Positions 1 through 7,102 of a DNA stretch of 53,143 nt are shown here, in pieces. The translations under genes and the position numbers were made by a program. Position 1 is the stretch's first letter. Each line of letters opens with the position of its first letter. Below the pieces are notes generated by a model, which saw only the letters and a list, made by a program, of their open reading frames with translations, ran no database searches and was not told the origin of the DNA. The stretch spans positions 4,888 to 58,030 of the forward strand of contig PBRQ01000021.1 of assembly GCA_002725995.1 (NCBI GenBank), written 5' to 3'. Source of the DNA: Gammaproteobacteria bacterium. Its GTDB lineage: Bacteria > Pseudomonadota > Gammaproteobacteria > Pseudomonadales > Azotimanducaceae.

Positions 1-437
1 CTGTCTGGAAATCGGTCAGCTGCCTGAGCAAGCCCAACGGCAGCTAATATGGCGAGAGACTTTTCTCTGATAGCTTCCTGTGAATAGCCGTTTAGCTCCA
101 ATACCAGTGCAATGTTCTCAAGGGCCGTCAGGGTGGGGATGAGATTAAAAAACTGGTACACAAATCCTATGTTTTTCCGTCGGAACCTAGTCGACTCGCG
201 CTCTTGTAATGCCGTTAGATTCACTCCTCCGACAATTACCTGACCATGATCCAGCCGATCGATACCGCTGATGACATTGAGTAAAGTAGATTTTCCTGAG
301 CCGCTTCTGCCCAGCAGGGCAATCGTTTCTCCGCGCCTTATTGTGAGCGTAATTCCCTTGAGTACGGCATGCTCCTGCCCGGCTTCCTGATAGGTTCGGT
401 GCAGGTTCTCTAGCAGAATGAATTCGTTAGTGATCAC
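1..437 (-). CDS. ABC transporter ATP-binding protein, LolD/MacB type (partial)
   Basis: The first 145 codons of an ATPase that powers a MacB/LolD/FtsE-type ABC transporter at the inner membrane; the rest lies beyond the left edge. The start is GTG at 437 (VITNEFILLENLHRTY); a TTG five codons upstream is possible, and an in-frame TGA precedes it. Visible motifs are Walker A GRSGSGKST at about residue 43 and the Q-loop region FVYQFFNLIPTLTALENI, typical of the lipoprotein/macrolide export subfamily. The signature and Walker B motifs are off the window. The gene reads away from a REP-like inverted repeat at 458-513. The partner permease would lie further left, so the substrate cannot be named. 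Confidence 0.85.
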   Translation of the reverse strand, partial: MITNEFILLENLHRTYQEAGQEHAVLKGITLTIRRGETIALLGRSGSGKSTLLNVISGIDRLDHGQVIVGGVNLTALQERESTRFRRKNIGFVYQFFNLIPTLTALENIALVLELNGYSQEAIREKSLAILAAVGLAQAADRFPD

Positions 438-457
438 TGGCTTTTTCAACAAAGATT

Positions 458-513
458 GGGGTCAGGGTAAAGTGCCAGAGAAATTCTTCATTCGGGCACT
501 TTACTCTGACCCC
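458..513. repeat. REP-like inverted repeat, copy 1
   Basis: Two 19-base arms in inverted orientation, 458-476 and 495-513, match GGGGTCAGAGTAAAGTGCC with one mismatch between them and an 18-base spacer, so the unit can fold into a strong hairpin. The same 19-mer recurs at 1870-1888, 1897-1915 and 43030-43048. It lies between the ABC ATPase start and the stop of the convergent-side ACAD gene, where it could also act as a transcription barrier. Dispersed palindromes like this are usually mobilised by Y1 (RAYT) transposases, but none is encoded here. Confidence 0.75.
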
Positions 514-528
514 AGTACTGCATGCGAT

Positions 529-1758
529 TCAGAGCAGGTCCGGGTTAACCAGCATTGAACCGGCCTTAAGCGCCAGAACCTCGTTACAGCCATCTGCAAT
601 CAAGCCCGATCGGGCATCACGCAGTAATTTTTCCATAGGAAAGGCTCTTGTCATCCCATTACCGCCAAATATCTGCAAGGCATCGCTGGCAACCTCATAT
701 GCGGTTTGTGTTGCGGTGATCTTCGCAGCACAGGACCCCTGCAGTGCGGGTCTATCAGCAGTGACATTATATTCAAGCACTCTGCGGGTCAGGGCGCGTG
801 CTGCCTCAATCTTTCGGAACATGTGGAAGAGGCGATAGCGAACGCTGCTGTGTTGAATAATAGGCACGCCACCCTGTTTGCGCTCATGGGCATAGGTCAG
901 GGCATGATCATAAGCAGCGCGCGCTATACCAACAAACATCAGAGCAACCTGAGGGTTTGCCTCGCTCAACATGGCGTAGCTGTGTTCCTGATAGGTATCT
1001 GGTCGGGCGATGATATGGGATGTTGGCACAATCACTTCGTCGAAGAACAGCTCACCCTGGTTCATCGCGCGCAGTCCCATCTTATCGAGAGGCTTGCCGC
1101 GACTGACTCCATCCGAGTTAAGGGGTACGATCACTGCCATACCGGCGCTGGTATTGCCCTCAACATCTGCATGGCAGTAAAGCGCACATACTTCCGCGGT
1201 CATTGAACCCGAGGGCCAGGCAGCTTTCTGACCATTTATTACGACATGATCTCCGTCAATGCGGGCGACACAATTTGGTCGCCCATACTCGCCCTGGGAG
1301 TCCTGTATTGCACCATTGGAATCAAGCATATCACTGCCATGATCTGGTTCCGTTATTGCCCAGCAACCAAGTTTACCGTCACAGTACTCCACCATTTCAT
1401 CGTTTCCAGCCATCATCGAATACATCACTGGAAACTGGTTAACAAGAATAGCGCCAGCGAGACCCGCATCTCCCCAGGCCAGTTCCTCCGAGGCAAGGGC
1501 CAACATTCGTACCCTTTGCACTGGTTCGAGATCAGCCGTGGCAGTGACACCCAGGCCAAGGTCTTTGGCCTTGTCGAGCACTTCCCACATTCTTGACCCA
1601 GGCTCGATGACTTCTTCTGGAGTCAATTTGTCGAGTTCAATTCCGATTGGCCTCATGACATCTTCTGCAAATCGATGAGTCATCTCCTGGATAGCGCGCT
1701 CCTCCTCGCTCAAGGGGGGTTCCAGTCCATTGAGAGGAAGTTCTATATAGTCACTCAT
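529..1758 (-). CDS. acyl-CoA dehydrogenase family protein (Asp at the catalytic Glu position)
   Basis: A 409-residue flavoprotein of the acyl-CoA dehydrogenase family, which oxidises acyl-CoA to the trans-2-enoyl-CoA using FAD and electron-transfer flavoprotein. The start is ATG at 1758 (MSDYIELPLNGLEPP), preceded by GGAG nine bases upstream; the frame stays open to 1821 but that part has no ribosome site. Family landmarks are WAITEPDHGSD (substrate/FAD loop), AHERKQGG, and QIFGGNGMTRAFPMEKLLRDAR near the C-terminus. In MCAD-type enzymes the base is the Glu of YEGTSQIQR; the aligned segment here reads ADGCNEVLA, so that Glu is Asp. It stands alone, framed by REP-like repeats at 458-513 and 1870-1915. 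Family assignment is firm; substrate is unknown. Confidence 0.9.
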   Translation of the reverse strand: MSDYIELPLNGLEPPLSEEERAIQEMTHRFAEDVMRPIGIELDKLTPEEVIEPGSRMWEVLDKAKDLGLGVTATADLEPVQRVRMLALASEELAWGDAGLAGAILVNQFPVMYSMMAGNDEMVEYCDGKLGCWAITEPDHGSDMLDSNGAIQDSQGEYGRPNCVARIDGDHVVINGQKAAWPSGSMTAEVCALYCHADVEGNTSAGMAVIVPLNSDGVSRGKPLDKMGLRAMNQGELFFDEVIVPTSHIIARPDTYQEHSYAMLSEANPQVALMFVGIARAAYDHALTYAHERKQGGVPIIQHSSVRYRLFHMFRKIEAARALTRRVLEYNVTADRPALQGSCAAKITATQTAYEVASDALQIFGGNGMTRAFPMEKLLRDARSGLIADGCNEVLALKAGSMLVNPDLL

Positions 1759-1869
1759 TACTTTTTCTCCACTCGTTTTCTTACGGGAAATCAAGGTCAA
1801 GACCGAAGATAGCCCAGGCATCAGCTACAGTCCAGAGTGAACCGTATGACCCCAACGTTCAAGTACGCA

Positions 1870-1915
1870 GGCACTTTACTCTGACCCCAATGATGTGGCA
1901 CTTTACTCTGACCGC
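1870..1915 (-). repeat. REP-like direct repeat pair, copies 2 and 3
   Basis: Two copies of the GGGGTCAGAGTAAAGTGCC unit read on the minus strand, at 1870-1888 (exact) and 1897-1915 (one mismatch, GC for CC at the end), in direct orientation 27 bases apart. They lie between the divergent starts of two ACAD genes. Together with 458-513 they bracket the gene at 529-1758. Confidence 0.75.
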
Positions 1916-1938
1916 AATGATGGGGTGGGAGAATACCT

Positions 1939-3183
1939 ATGGCCGATGGCAAAGCAAAAGATACTCCGGAACAGGCTGAGTTTAGAAAAGCCTGTCGTCA
2001 GTGGCTGAGCGAAAACCATCCGGGAGATCCAACCGTAGCCATACCGCAAAGTGCACTTGAGATTAATGATCGTGACGCACTCGACTGGCTGAAGGCATGG
2101 CAGAAATCTGCCTATGAGGCGGGTCTAGTGGGCTGCGACTACCCGAAGGAAGTGGGCGGTGGTGGCCACAATAACTGCCAGGCCATTGCCAATGACGAGT
2201 TGCGCAGGGCGGCGACACCCTATTTTCCCAACATCTCCGGGCTGGGTATGGCAGCGCCAGCAGTATTCTTCCACGCCCGGGAGGATGTGAAGGCCGAACT
2301 GTTACCTAGGCTATTCTCGTGTGACGACCTCTGGTGCCAGGGTTTCAGTGAGCCCGGTGCAGGTTCTGATCTGGCGAACCAACAGACCTTTGCCGAGCGA
2401 AAGGGAGATGGATGGATTATTAACGGTCACAAGGTCTGGACCTCACTTGCCCACTTCGCGGACTGGATGATCCTGCTTTGTCGAACGGACAGAAATGATA
2501 AGTACAATGGCATGTCCTATTTTGTTGTGCCCTTTGCGGGCTCACTGGGTAATGGCATCACCGTAAGACCGTTAATCAAGATGACCGGGGGGACAGGATT
2601 CAATGAAGTGATTATGGAAGACCTGTTTGTCGAGGACCGCTATCGCCTCGATGAAGTCGGCGCCGGCTGGAAGGTTGCCATGACGACCCTGACCCATGAG
2701 CGTGGTGCCGCAGATCTGGTGACACCGGCAGCAGGGGGTATGAGTCTCGAAAAAGAAGAAGGTGCCAACACCGCGACTTCACTGGCCCTGATTGAACTTG
2801 CCAGGTTTTCCCATCGCCATGGCAAGACCGCTGCTGATGATCCGCTGATAAGGGAGCAGATAGTTCAACTGCTGATCCGTGAGGAAGCCTTTAAGCAAAA
2901 CCAGCGACGCCTTGGAGTCAGCGCCCTCCAGGACCAGCCCGATAGGCTTGCGCTGCAGTTCAAGGTGACAGGTTCTGAGCTCGGCCAGGACAGGACCGCA
3001 ATGGCCTACGAAATTGAGGGTTCTGCCAGCAGCCTCTACGTCAGTGATGAACAGGCGCCCGTTGGCGGGCAATGGCCCCTTGCTTATATGAATTCATTTG
3101 GTAGTACCATTGCCGCTGGTACCAGTGAAGTGCAGCGGAATATCCTTGGTGAGCGTGTACTCGGTCTGGCGAAATCAAAATAG
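1939..3183 (+). CDS. acyl-CoA dehydrogenase (IVD/FadE-like, base in HER motif)
   Basis: A 414-residue acyl-CoA dehydrogenase. The start ATG at 1939 is preceded by GGGAG at a normal distance. Landmarks are WCQGFSEPGAGSDLA (about residues 132-146), the KVWTSLAHFADW strand, TGGTGFNEV, LTHERGAA and the C-terminal IAAGTSEVQRNILGERVLG. The YEGT Glu position is Ala here, while the Glu of THERG matches the base of isovaleryl-CoA dehydrogenase and the FadE29 type, so the active site appears complete by the alternative arrangement. It may pair with another ACAD subunit as in heteromeric actinobacterial enzymes, but the adjacent divergent ACAD is transcribed separately. The substrate is unknown; a bulky or branched acyl-CoA is a reasonable inference. 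Confidence 0.92.
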   Translation: MADGKAKDTPEQAEFRKACRQWLSENHPGDPTVAIPQSALEINDRDALDWLKAWQKSAYEAGLVGCDYPKEVGGGGHNNCQAIANDELRRAATPYFPNISGLGMAAPAVFFHAREDVKAELLPRLFSCDDLWCQGFSEPGAGSDLANQQTFAERKGDGWIINGHKVWTSLAHFADWMILLCRTDRNDKYNGMSYFVVPFAGSLGNGITVRPLIKMTGGTGFNEVIMEDLFVEDRYRLDEVGAGWKVAMTTLTHERGAADLVTPAAGGMSLEKEEGANTATSLALIELARFSHRHGKTAADDPLIREQIVQLLIREEAFKQNQRRLGVSALQDQPDRLALQFKVTGSELGQDRTAMAYEIEGSASSLYVSDEQAPVGGQWPLAYMNSFGSTIAAGTSEVQRNILGERVLGLAKSK

Positions 3184-3245
3184 GTATGATGAGATTGGTG
3201 TTATCGAGGACCTGATCCCACAATAACTAATCTAAAACTGATAAT

Positions 3246-3475
3246 AATTCGACGAGTCTCAGTAATTAGGATCGAATAGCCCGGTACCTAATCTGATGTG
3301 GCTAGCGCCATGGATGGCCAATGCCTCAGAAGATTAGGTACCGGGCTATTTGATCCGGCGTTCAAGTAAGACCACTATAAACATCACTAATGGTTTAGTT
3401 CTGTGGATCATCTCAGATTTACCCATTCACGGCGTCATCGATGCTAATGATGGAGTCTTACTGTCAATTCAAGAC
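3246..3475. repeat. structured intergenic repeat, copy 1 (no coding capacity)
   Basis: This fills most of the 371-base gap between the convergent genes ending at 3183 and 3555. It holds a long hairpin: arms 3269-3294 and 3331-3356 are 26 bases each and complementary with a single mismatch, around a 36-base loop. The loop contains TGGCTAGCGCCATGGA (3299-3314), found identically at 19091-19106. Outside the hairpin, the 5' segment AATTCGACGA and a 3' tail ending near AGTCTTACTG also align with the second copy. No ORF, transposase or tRNA is present in it. See the findings. Confidence 0.65.
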
Positions 3476-3554
3476 TATTCGCTTTGGTATACCATGCTTC
3501 GCAGACAAGGTTGCCTTGCTCAAAATAAACCAATTACTCTAAATCGGTGCCCGT

Positions 3555-5123
3555 CTAAATAGGTGAAATCGGGCGCTTGCGTGGTGGTGAGCGGTCCTGG
3601 CGTCGAGGTGGGCAGGAATTGAATGTTTCGATCAGAAGCTGGCGAGTGTGACGCGGGTCAATGATGTCATCGAGGCCGAAATCGCTTGCTGCATCAAGGG
3701 CACTGGTTTGATTTCTGATGTCATCGATCATGGTCTGGCGTCTGGCTTCCGGGTCGTCCGCTGCGCGGTAATCTTTGCGGTAGGCGACATCGACAGCGCC
3801 TTCGATGGACATGGCACAAATTTCTGCAGTCGGCCAGGCATAGGCTGCATCAGCATCAAAGGCACGTCCACCCCCCATGGCATAGTAGCCACCGCCATAG
3901 CCCTTGCGGATTACTACCGAAACACGCGGTACGGTGGCAATGCCCATTTCGAAGAACAGTCGTCCGCTTCGACGACCAATAGCAGTATCTTCCGCTGCCG
4001 GACCAATCGATAGGCCGGGGATATCAATGAGAGAGACGAGGGGTAAACCGTAGGCGTCACACAAGCCAATAAAATGAGCTGCTTTCTCGCAGGCAGCCGT
4101 GTCAAGGATACCCCCCTTGCTCTTCGGCTGATTGGCAAAGAATCCCACCGGGCGCCCATTGAGGCGGGCGAAAAAAGTAAGCATGTTTTTCGCGTAGCCA
4201 GGCTTAAGTTCAAACAGGCTGCCTTTGTCGGCGATGGTGCTGATCACCTTGCGCATGTCATAGACTTTGCGTCGGTTTGATGGGACCAGTTCCAGTAATT
4301 CGTCGTCACGTCTGTCCACCGGGTCATCACAGTTGATATGAGGCGGCTCAAGTGAAGCGTTGCCTGGCAGGTAGGAAAGAAATTTCTCGATTGCCTGCAG
4401 ACATTCTGTTTCATTGTCCACTGCCAGATCGGCAATACCCTGCTGATCAACCTGCCGTGCAACGCCACCCAGTTCCTCTTTCGATATTTCTTTGGAGGTG
4501 CCCGCTTTTACCAGTGCTGGCCCGGCGATTCCCATTGTTGAGACTGATCGGATCATTACGACAAAGTCCGCTAATGAAGCGTAGGCGGTAGGTCCCGCAA
4601 AACCCTGCCCCATAATCGCAGCCACCATGGGGACCCAGCCGGAGAGTTGGACAAGATTGTGAAATACGGGTGATGCTGCGGCAAAATGTGCAGCGTTCAT
4701 ACCATCTTGAATACGGTGGCCCCCACCCTCTAATAACAAAACCATGGGGATGCCGCGATCAAGGGCGCGTTGTGTCAGCCGTCCCATCTTACGGTCAGCA
4801 ATTGTGCCTGTACTGCCGCCATGTACGGTGTAGTCCTGGGCAAGGATACAAATTTCGCGGGCCTTGACCATGCCGGTGCCGGTAATTGTCCCATCGGCTG
4901 GCGCTAACAGCTCGCTGTTCAGGCTGTTACTCTGGTCTGGTTGAACCAAGGCGCCAAATTCGCGAAAGGTATCCGCGTCAAGCAGCTGTCCGATCCTTTC
5001 CCTGGTAGTGAGGAAACCCTGCGCGTGACGTTTGCCAGTTGCTTCCGGTCTTGCATCATCCATCAATTCAGCGCGGGCAGACTGCACTTTTTTCAGCAGG
5101 TCAAGGGAAGATTCATCAGACAT
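3555..5123 (-). CDS. acyl-CoA carboxylase carboxyltransferase (beta) subunit
   Basis: A 522-residue biotin-dependent carboxyltransferase of the propionyl-/methylcrotonyl-/geranyl-CoA carboxylase beta family, which moves CO2 from carboxybiotin to an acyl-CoA. The start is ATG at 5123 (MSDESSLDLLKKV) with GGAGGGT nine bases upstream; this leaves a 22-base gap to the ligase instead of an overlap. The N-terminal half has GTGMVKAREICILAQDYTVHGGS and the AGPALVKAGTSKEISKEELGG region. The C-terminal half has NRRKVYDMR, FELKPGYAKN, IPGLSIGPAAE, RKGYGGGYYAMGGG and AWPTAEICAMSIEGAVDVAY. It is co-transcribed with the CoA ligase upstream. No biotin carboxylase/BCCP gene is in the window, so its alpha partner must be elsewhere, or it acts as a decarboxylase-type enzyme. 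Confidence 0.93.
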   Translation of the reverse strand: MSDESSLDLLKKVQSARAELMDDARPEATGKRHAQGFLTTRERIGQLLDADTFREFGALVQPDQSNSLNSELLAPADGTITGTGMVKAREICILAQDYTVHGGSTGTIADRKMGRLTQRALDRGIPMVLLLEGGGHRIQDGMNAAHFAAASPVFHNLVQLSGWVPMVAAIMGQGFAGPTAYASLADFVVMIRSVSTMGIAGPALVKAGTSKEISKEELGGVARQVDQQGIADLAVDNETECLQAIEKFLSYLPGNASLEPPHINCDDPVDRRDDELLELVPSNRRKVYDMRKVISTIADKGSLFELKPGYAKNMLTFFARLNGRPVGFFANQPKSKGGILDTAACEKAAHFIGLCDAYGLPLVSLIDIPGLSIGPAAEDTAIGRRSGRLFFEMGIATVPRVSVVIRKGYGGGYYAMGGGRAFDADAAYAWPTAEICAMSIEGAVDVAYRKDYRAADDPEARRQTMIDDIRNQTSALDAASDFGLDDIIDPRHTRQLLIETFNSCPPRRQDRSPPRKRPISPI

Positions 5124-5145
5124 TGTGCGTACCCTCCAAACGGGT

Positions 5146-6759
5146 TTAGCGCTTTGTGGAGCTGCCAATCTTATCGCGTTTTACCACGATGCCAGCAGCT
5201 CCCCGGTCCCAGCTATCAGCAGTGACGCCAGCTTCCCTGAGCTGGTGTTTTTGCACTTTCTGGGTCGGCGTTTTTGGCAGCTCATCAATAATTCGAATAA
5301 AGCGTGGCAGCATAAAATGCGCCATACGTGGCTGTAGAAAATTAAACAGGGTCAGAGGGTCAATCTCTTTCCCGGCCACTGGTGCCACTACAATCATCAC
5401 TTCATCCTCCCCCAGGTCGCTAGGTACAGGGATTGCCGCCACTTCGAGGACTGACTCAAACGCAATCACCTCATTTTCAACTTCGAAGGACGATATGTTT
5501 TCACCCCGGCGTCGGATCGCATCCTTAATCCGGTCAACGAAATAGAAATACCCGTCTTCATCGTATTTGAAGCTATCCCCCGTGTGAAACCAGCCGTTTC
5601 GCCAGGCTTCGGCGGTGGCCTTGGGGTTTTTGTAATAGCCGTGGTTCAAAGACCAGGGTCGATTCGTGCGCAGGATCAGTTCACCGGCAACGCCCGGTGC
5701 CACTTCACAATCATTTTCATCCACGACGCGTACTTCCACACCGTCCCGCACGCTTCCGCAGGTACCATCTTTTGGCGGGAAGGATTCCGAAACCAGCGGC
5801 CCGGATATCTCGGTCATGTTGAAGCATGTACGTACATCAATATCGAAACGCTCGCCCATCAGGCGGGCCTCCTGATTCCAGGGTATGCAAAGCGCTTTTA
5901 CCAGCGGGTTATCCCTGTCGTCATCCCGAACTGGAACTTTTAACAGGAAGGGTGTCATGGCAGCTATCAGACAGGTTGATGTTATCTCGTACTTGCGTAC
6001 GGTTTGCCAGAATTCATCCGTTTTGAAATGCGTATCAATGAAACAGGAACCGCCATTGGCCAGGGTCATGATGACGTAAATAGTTCCACCGGCGTGAAAG
6101 AGGGGCATGTTAACCATTGACCGATCCGTTTGATCGACATAGGGGTGGGCTTCCGGGCCCATAGAATATCCCTGCACGTAGGATGACAATACCGCCTTGC
6201 TGGGTCCGGTAGTGCCAGAGGTGAAGATTATGTACTGGGTATCCCAGGGCTGGATGTCATCAGGAACTTCGTTCAGGCCCTCTTCAGCCATTAAAGCCGA
6301 TTGTGGGTGTGTGGTGAGCCCTTCCAGGGAAACGTCGCCGTCAACGACAATGACATCCTTAAGGTTCCCAGTGTTTATCTCATTCAGTCGTGGGGCTAGG
6401 TCTGCGTGACATACCATCAGTTTAGCGTCCGATAGCGTCACCACGTGCTCGAGCAGGGAACCCTTGTAGGCAGTATTTATTGGTACATACACAGCACCAA
6501 GGTAGTTGATCCCGAACCAGCTAAGAAGCGCCTCTTTGCTGTTGGGTTGCCAGGACAGCACATGCTCGCCTTTCTGAACGCCCATATCCTGCAGTGCTTT
6601 AGCGGTTTGGCGTGTAAAGTCCAGCGTTTGCCGCCAGGTCCAGGTTTCCCCCCCATAAAAAACTATTGCTGCAGCATCAGGTTTTTCCTGCGCCCAGTGT
6701 TTGATTTGGTATGCCAGGACGCATTCGTCCCTGGATAACATTCTGGAATCATAGACCAT
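5146..6759 (-). CDS. AMP-forming acyl-CoA ligase (paralogue of 20076-21674)
   Basis: A 537-residue ANL-superfamily ligase that adenylates a carboxylic acid and joins it to CoA. Motifs: P-loop FTSGTTGPSKAV near residue 180, FNMTEISGP (A5), WFHTGDSFKYDEDGYFYFVD (A7), DRIKDAIRRRGENISSFEVE (A8), and the catalytic lysine in KTPTQKVQKH (A10). The start ATG at 6759 has AGGAG upstream and matches the N-terminus of the paralogue (MVYDSRM versus MVFDPRM). It resembles crotonobetaine/carnitine-CoA ligases (CaiC-like) in general layout. It lies first among the complete genes of a minus-strand unit with the carboxyltransferase, downstream of the conserved promoter motif at 7033-7068. The substrate is unknown. 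Confidence 0.92.
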   Translation of the reverse strand: MVYDSRMLSRDECVLAYQIKHWAQEKPDAAAIVFYGGETWTWRQTLDFTRQTAKALQDMGVQKGEHVLSWQPNSKEALLSWFGINYLGAVYVPINTAYKGSLLEHVVTLSDAKLMVCHADLAPRLNEINTGNLKDVIVVDGDVSLEGLTTHPQSALMAEEGLNEVPDDIQPWDTQYIIFTSGTTGPSKAVLSSYVQGYSMGPEAHPYVDQTDRSMVNMPLFHAGGTIYVIMTLANGGSCFIDTHFKTDEFWQTVRKYEITSTCLIAAMTPFLLKVPVRDDDRDNPLVKALCIPWNQEARLMGERFDIDVRTCFNMTEISGPLVSESFPPKDGTCGSVRDGVEVRVVDENDCEVAPGVAGELILRTNRPWSLNHGYYKNPKATAEAWRNGWFHTGDSFKYDEDGYFYFVDRIKDAIRRRGENISSFEVENEVIAFESVLEVAAIPVPSDLGEDEVMIVVAPVAGKEIDPLTLFNFLQPRMAHFMLPRFIRIIDELPKTPTQKVQKHQLREAGVTADSWDRGAAGIVVKRDKIGSSTKR

Positions 6760-6799
6760 GAGTGCTCTTGCTCCTTGCTATCAGCGTTATAGTGTTGCT

Positions 6800-6934
6800 T
6801 CACCTGCGTAATTCGGATTTTTGCAGCGCTCTGCTCTTGAACGATTCACATTGCTCGATCAGGCGCAGCATGTCCTGCCGGTTGTCAGTATAGATTGATG
6901 CGCTTGAATTCAGTTTAGAATCGTAAACGGTCAT
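6800..6934 (-). pseudogene. 44-codon remnant of an acyl-CoA carboxyltransferase N-terminus
   Basis: ATG at 6934 opens 44 codons ending in TGA at 6800, with the pattern MTVYDSKLNSSASIYTDNRQ followed by DMLRLIEQCESFKSRALQKS. This resembles the first residues of methylcrotonyl-/geranyl-CoA carboxylase beta subunits (S-x-L-N-x-x-S...N...M..L). The reading then stops where the catalytic domain should begin. It sits 40 bases upstream of the CoA ligase in the same orientation and about 100 bases downstream of the 7033-7068 promoter motif, so it is probably the first thing transcribed in that unit. It could be a decayed gene or a retained leader ORF; the homology is judged by eye on a short stretch. 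Confidence 0.45.
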
Positions 6935-7032
6935 TGTTGAGTCTCAGTACCCGCCGCTTGAGGCAGGTTATAGTTTTGAGATCTGATGGCGGCTAGCTGC
7001 GATAGCCGGACGGAAACGGCTTGCAATTTACT

Positions 7033-7068
7033 AAAACAATATAAGCATATTTTTTGCGATTGAGTCAA
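7033..7068 (-). promoter_or_regulatory. conserved promoter/operator motif, copy A
   Basis: Read on the minus strand, a -35-like TTGACT (7063-7068) is followed after 18 bases by TTATAT and then TGTTTT. The last 23 bases, 7033-7055, match the copy at 9147-9169 at 20 of 23 positions and the copy at 15136-15157 at 19 of 22. It points to the carboxyltransferase remnant, ligase and carboxyltransferase unit. Confidence 0.55.
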
Positions 7069-7102
7069 TAAAGGGCTTGAATGGTGTGGCTTGCAGGCCA
7101 TC

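Noticed and set aside
706-1206. Open frame of 166 codons on the plus strand
   Set aside because: It is antisense to the first ACAD, without ribosome site or family resemblance.
3246-3475. Integron attC site or attachment site
   Set aside because: There is no core RYYYAAC/GTTRRRY pair at the ends, no integrase gene and no cassette arrangement; the element is longer and lies between convergent chromosomal genes.
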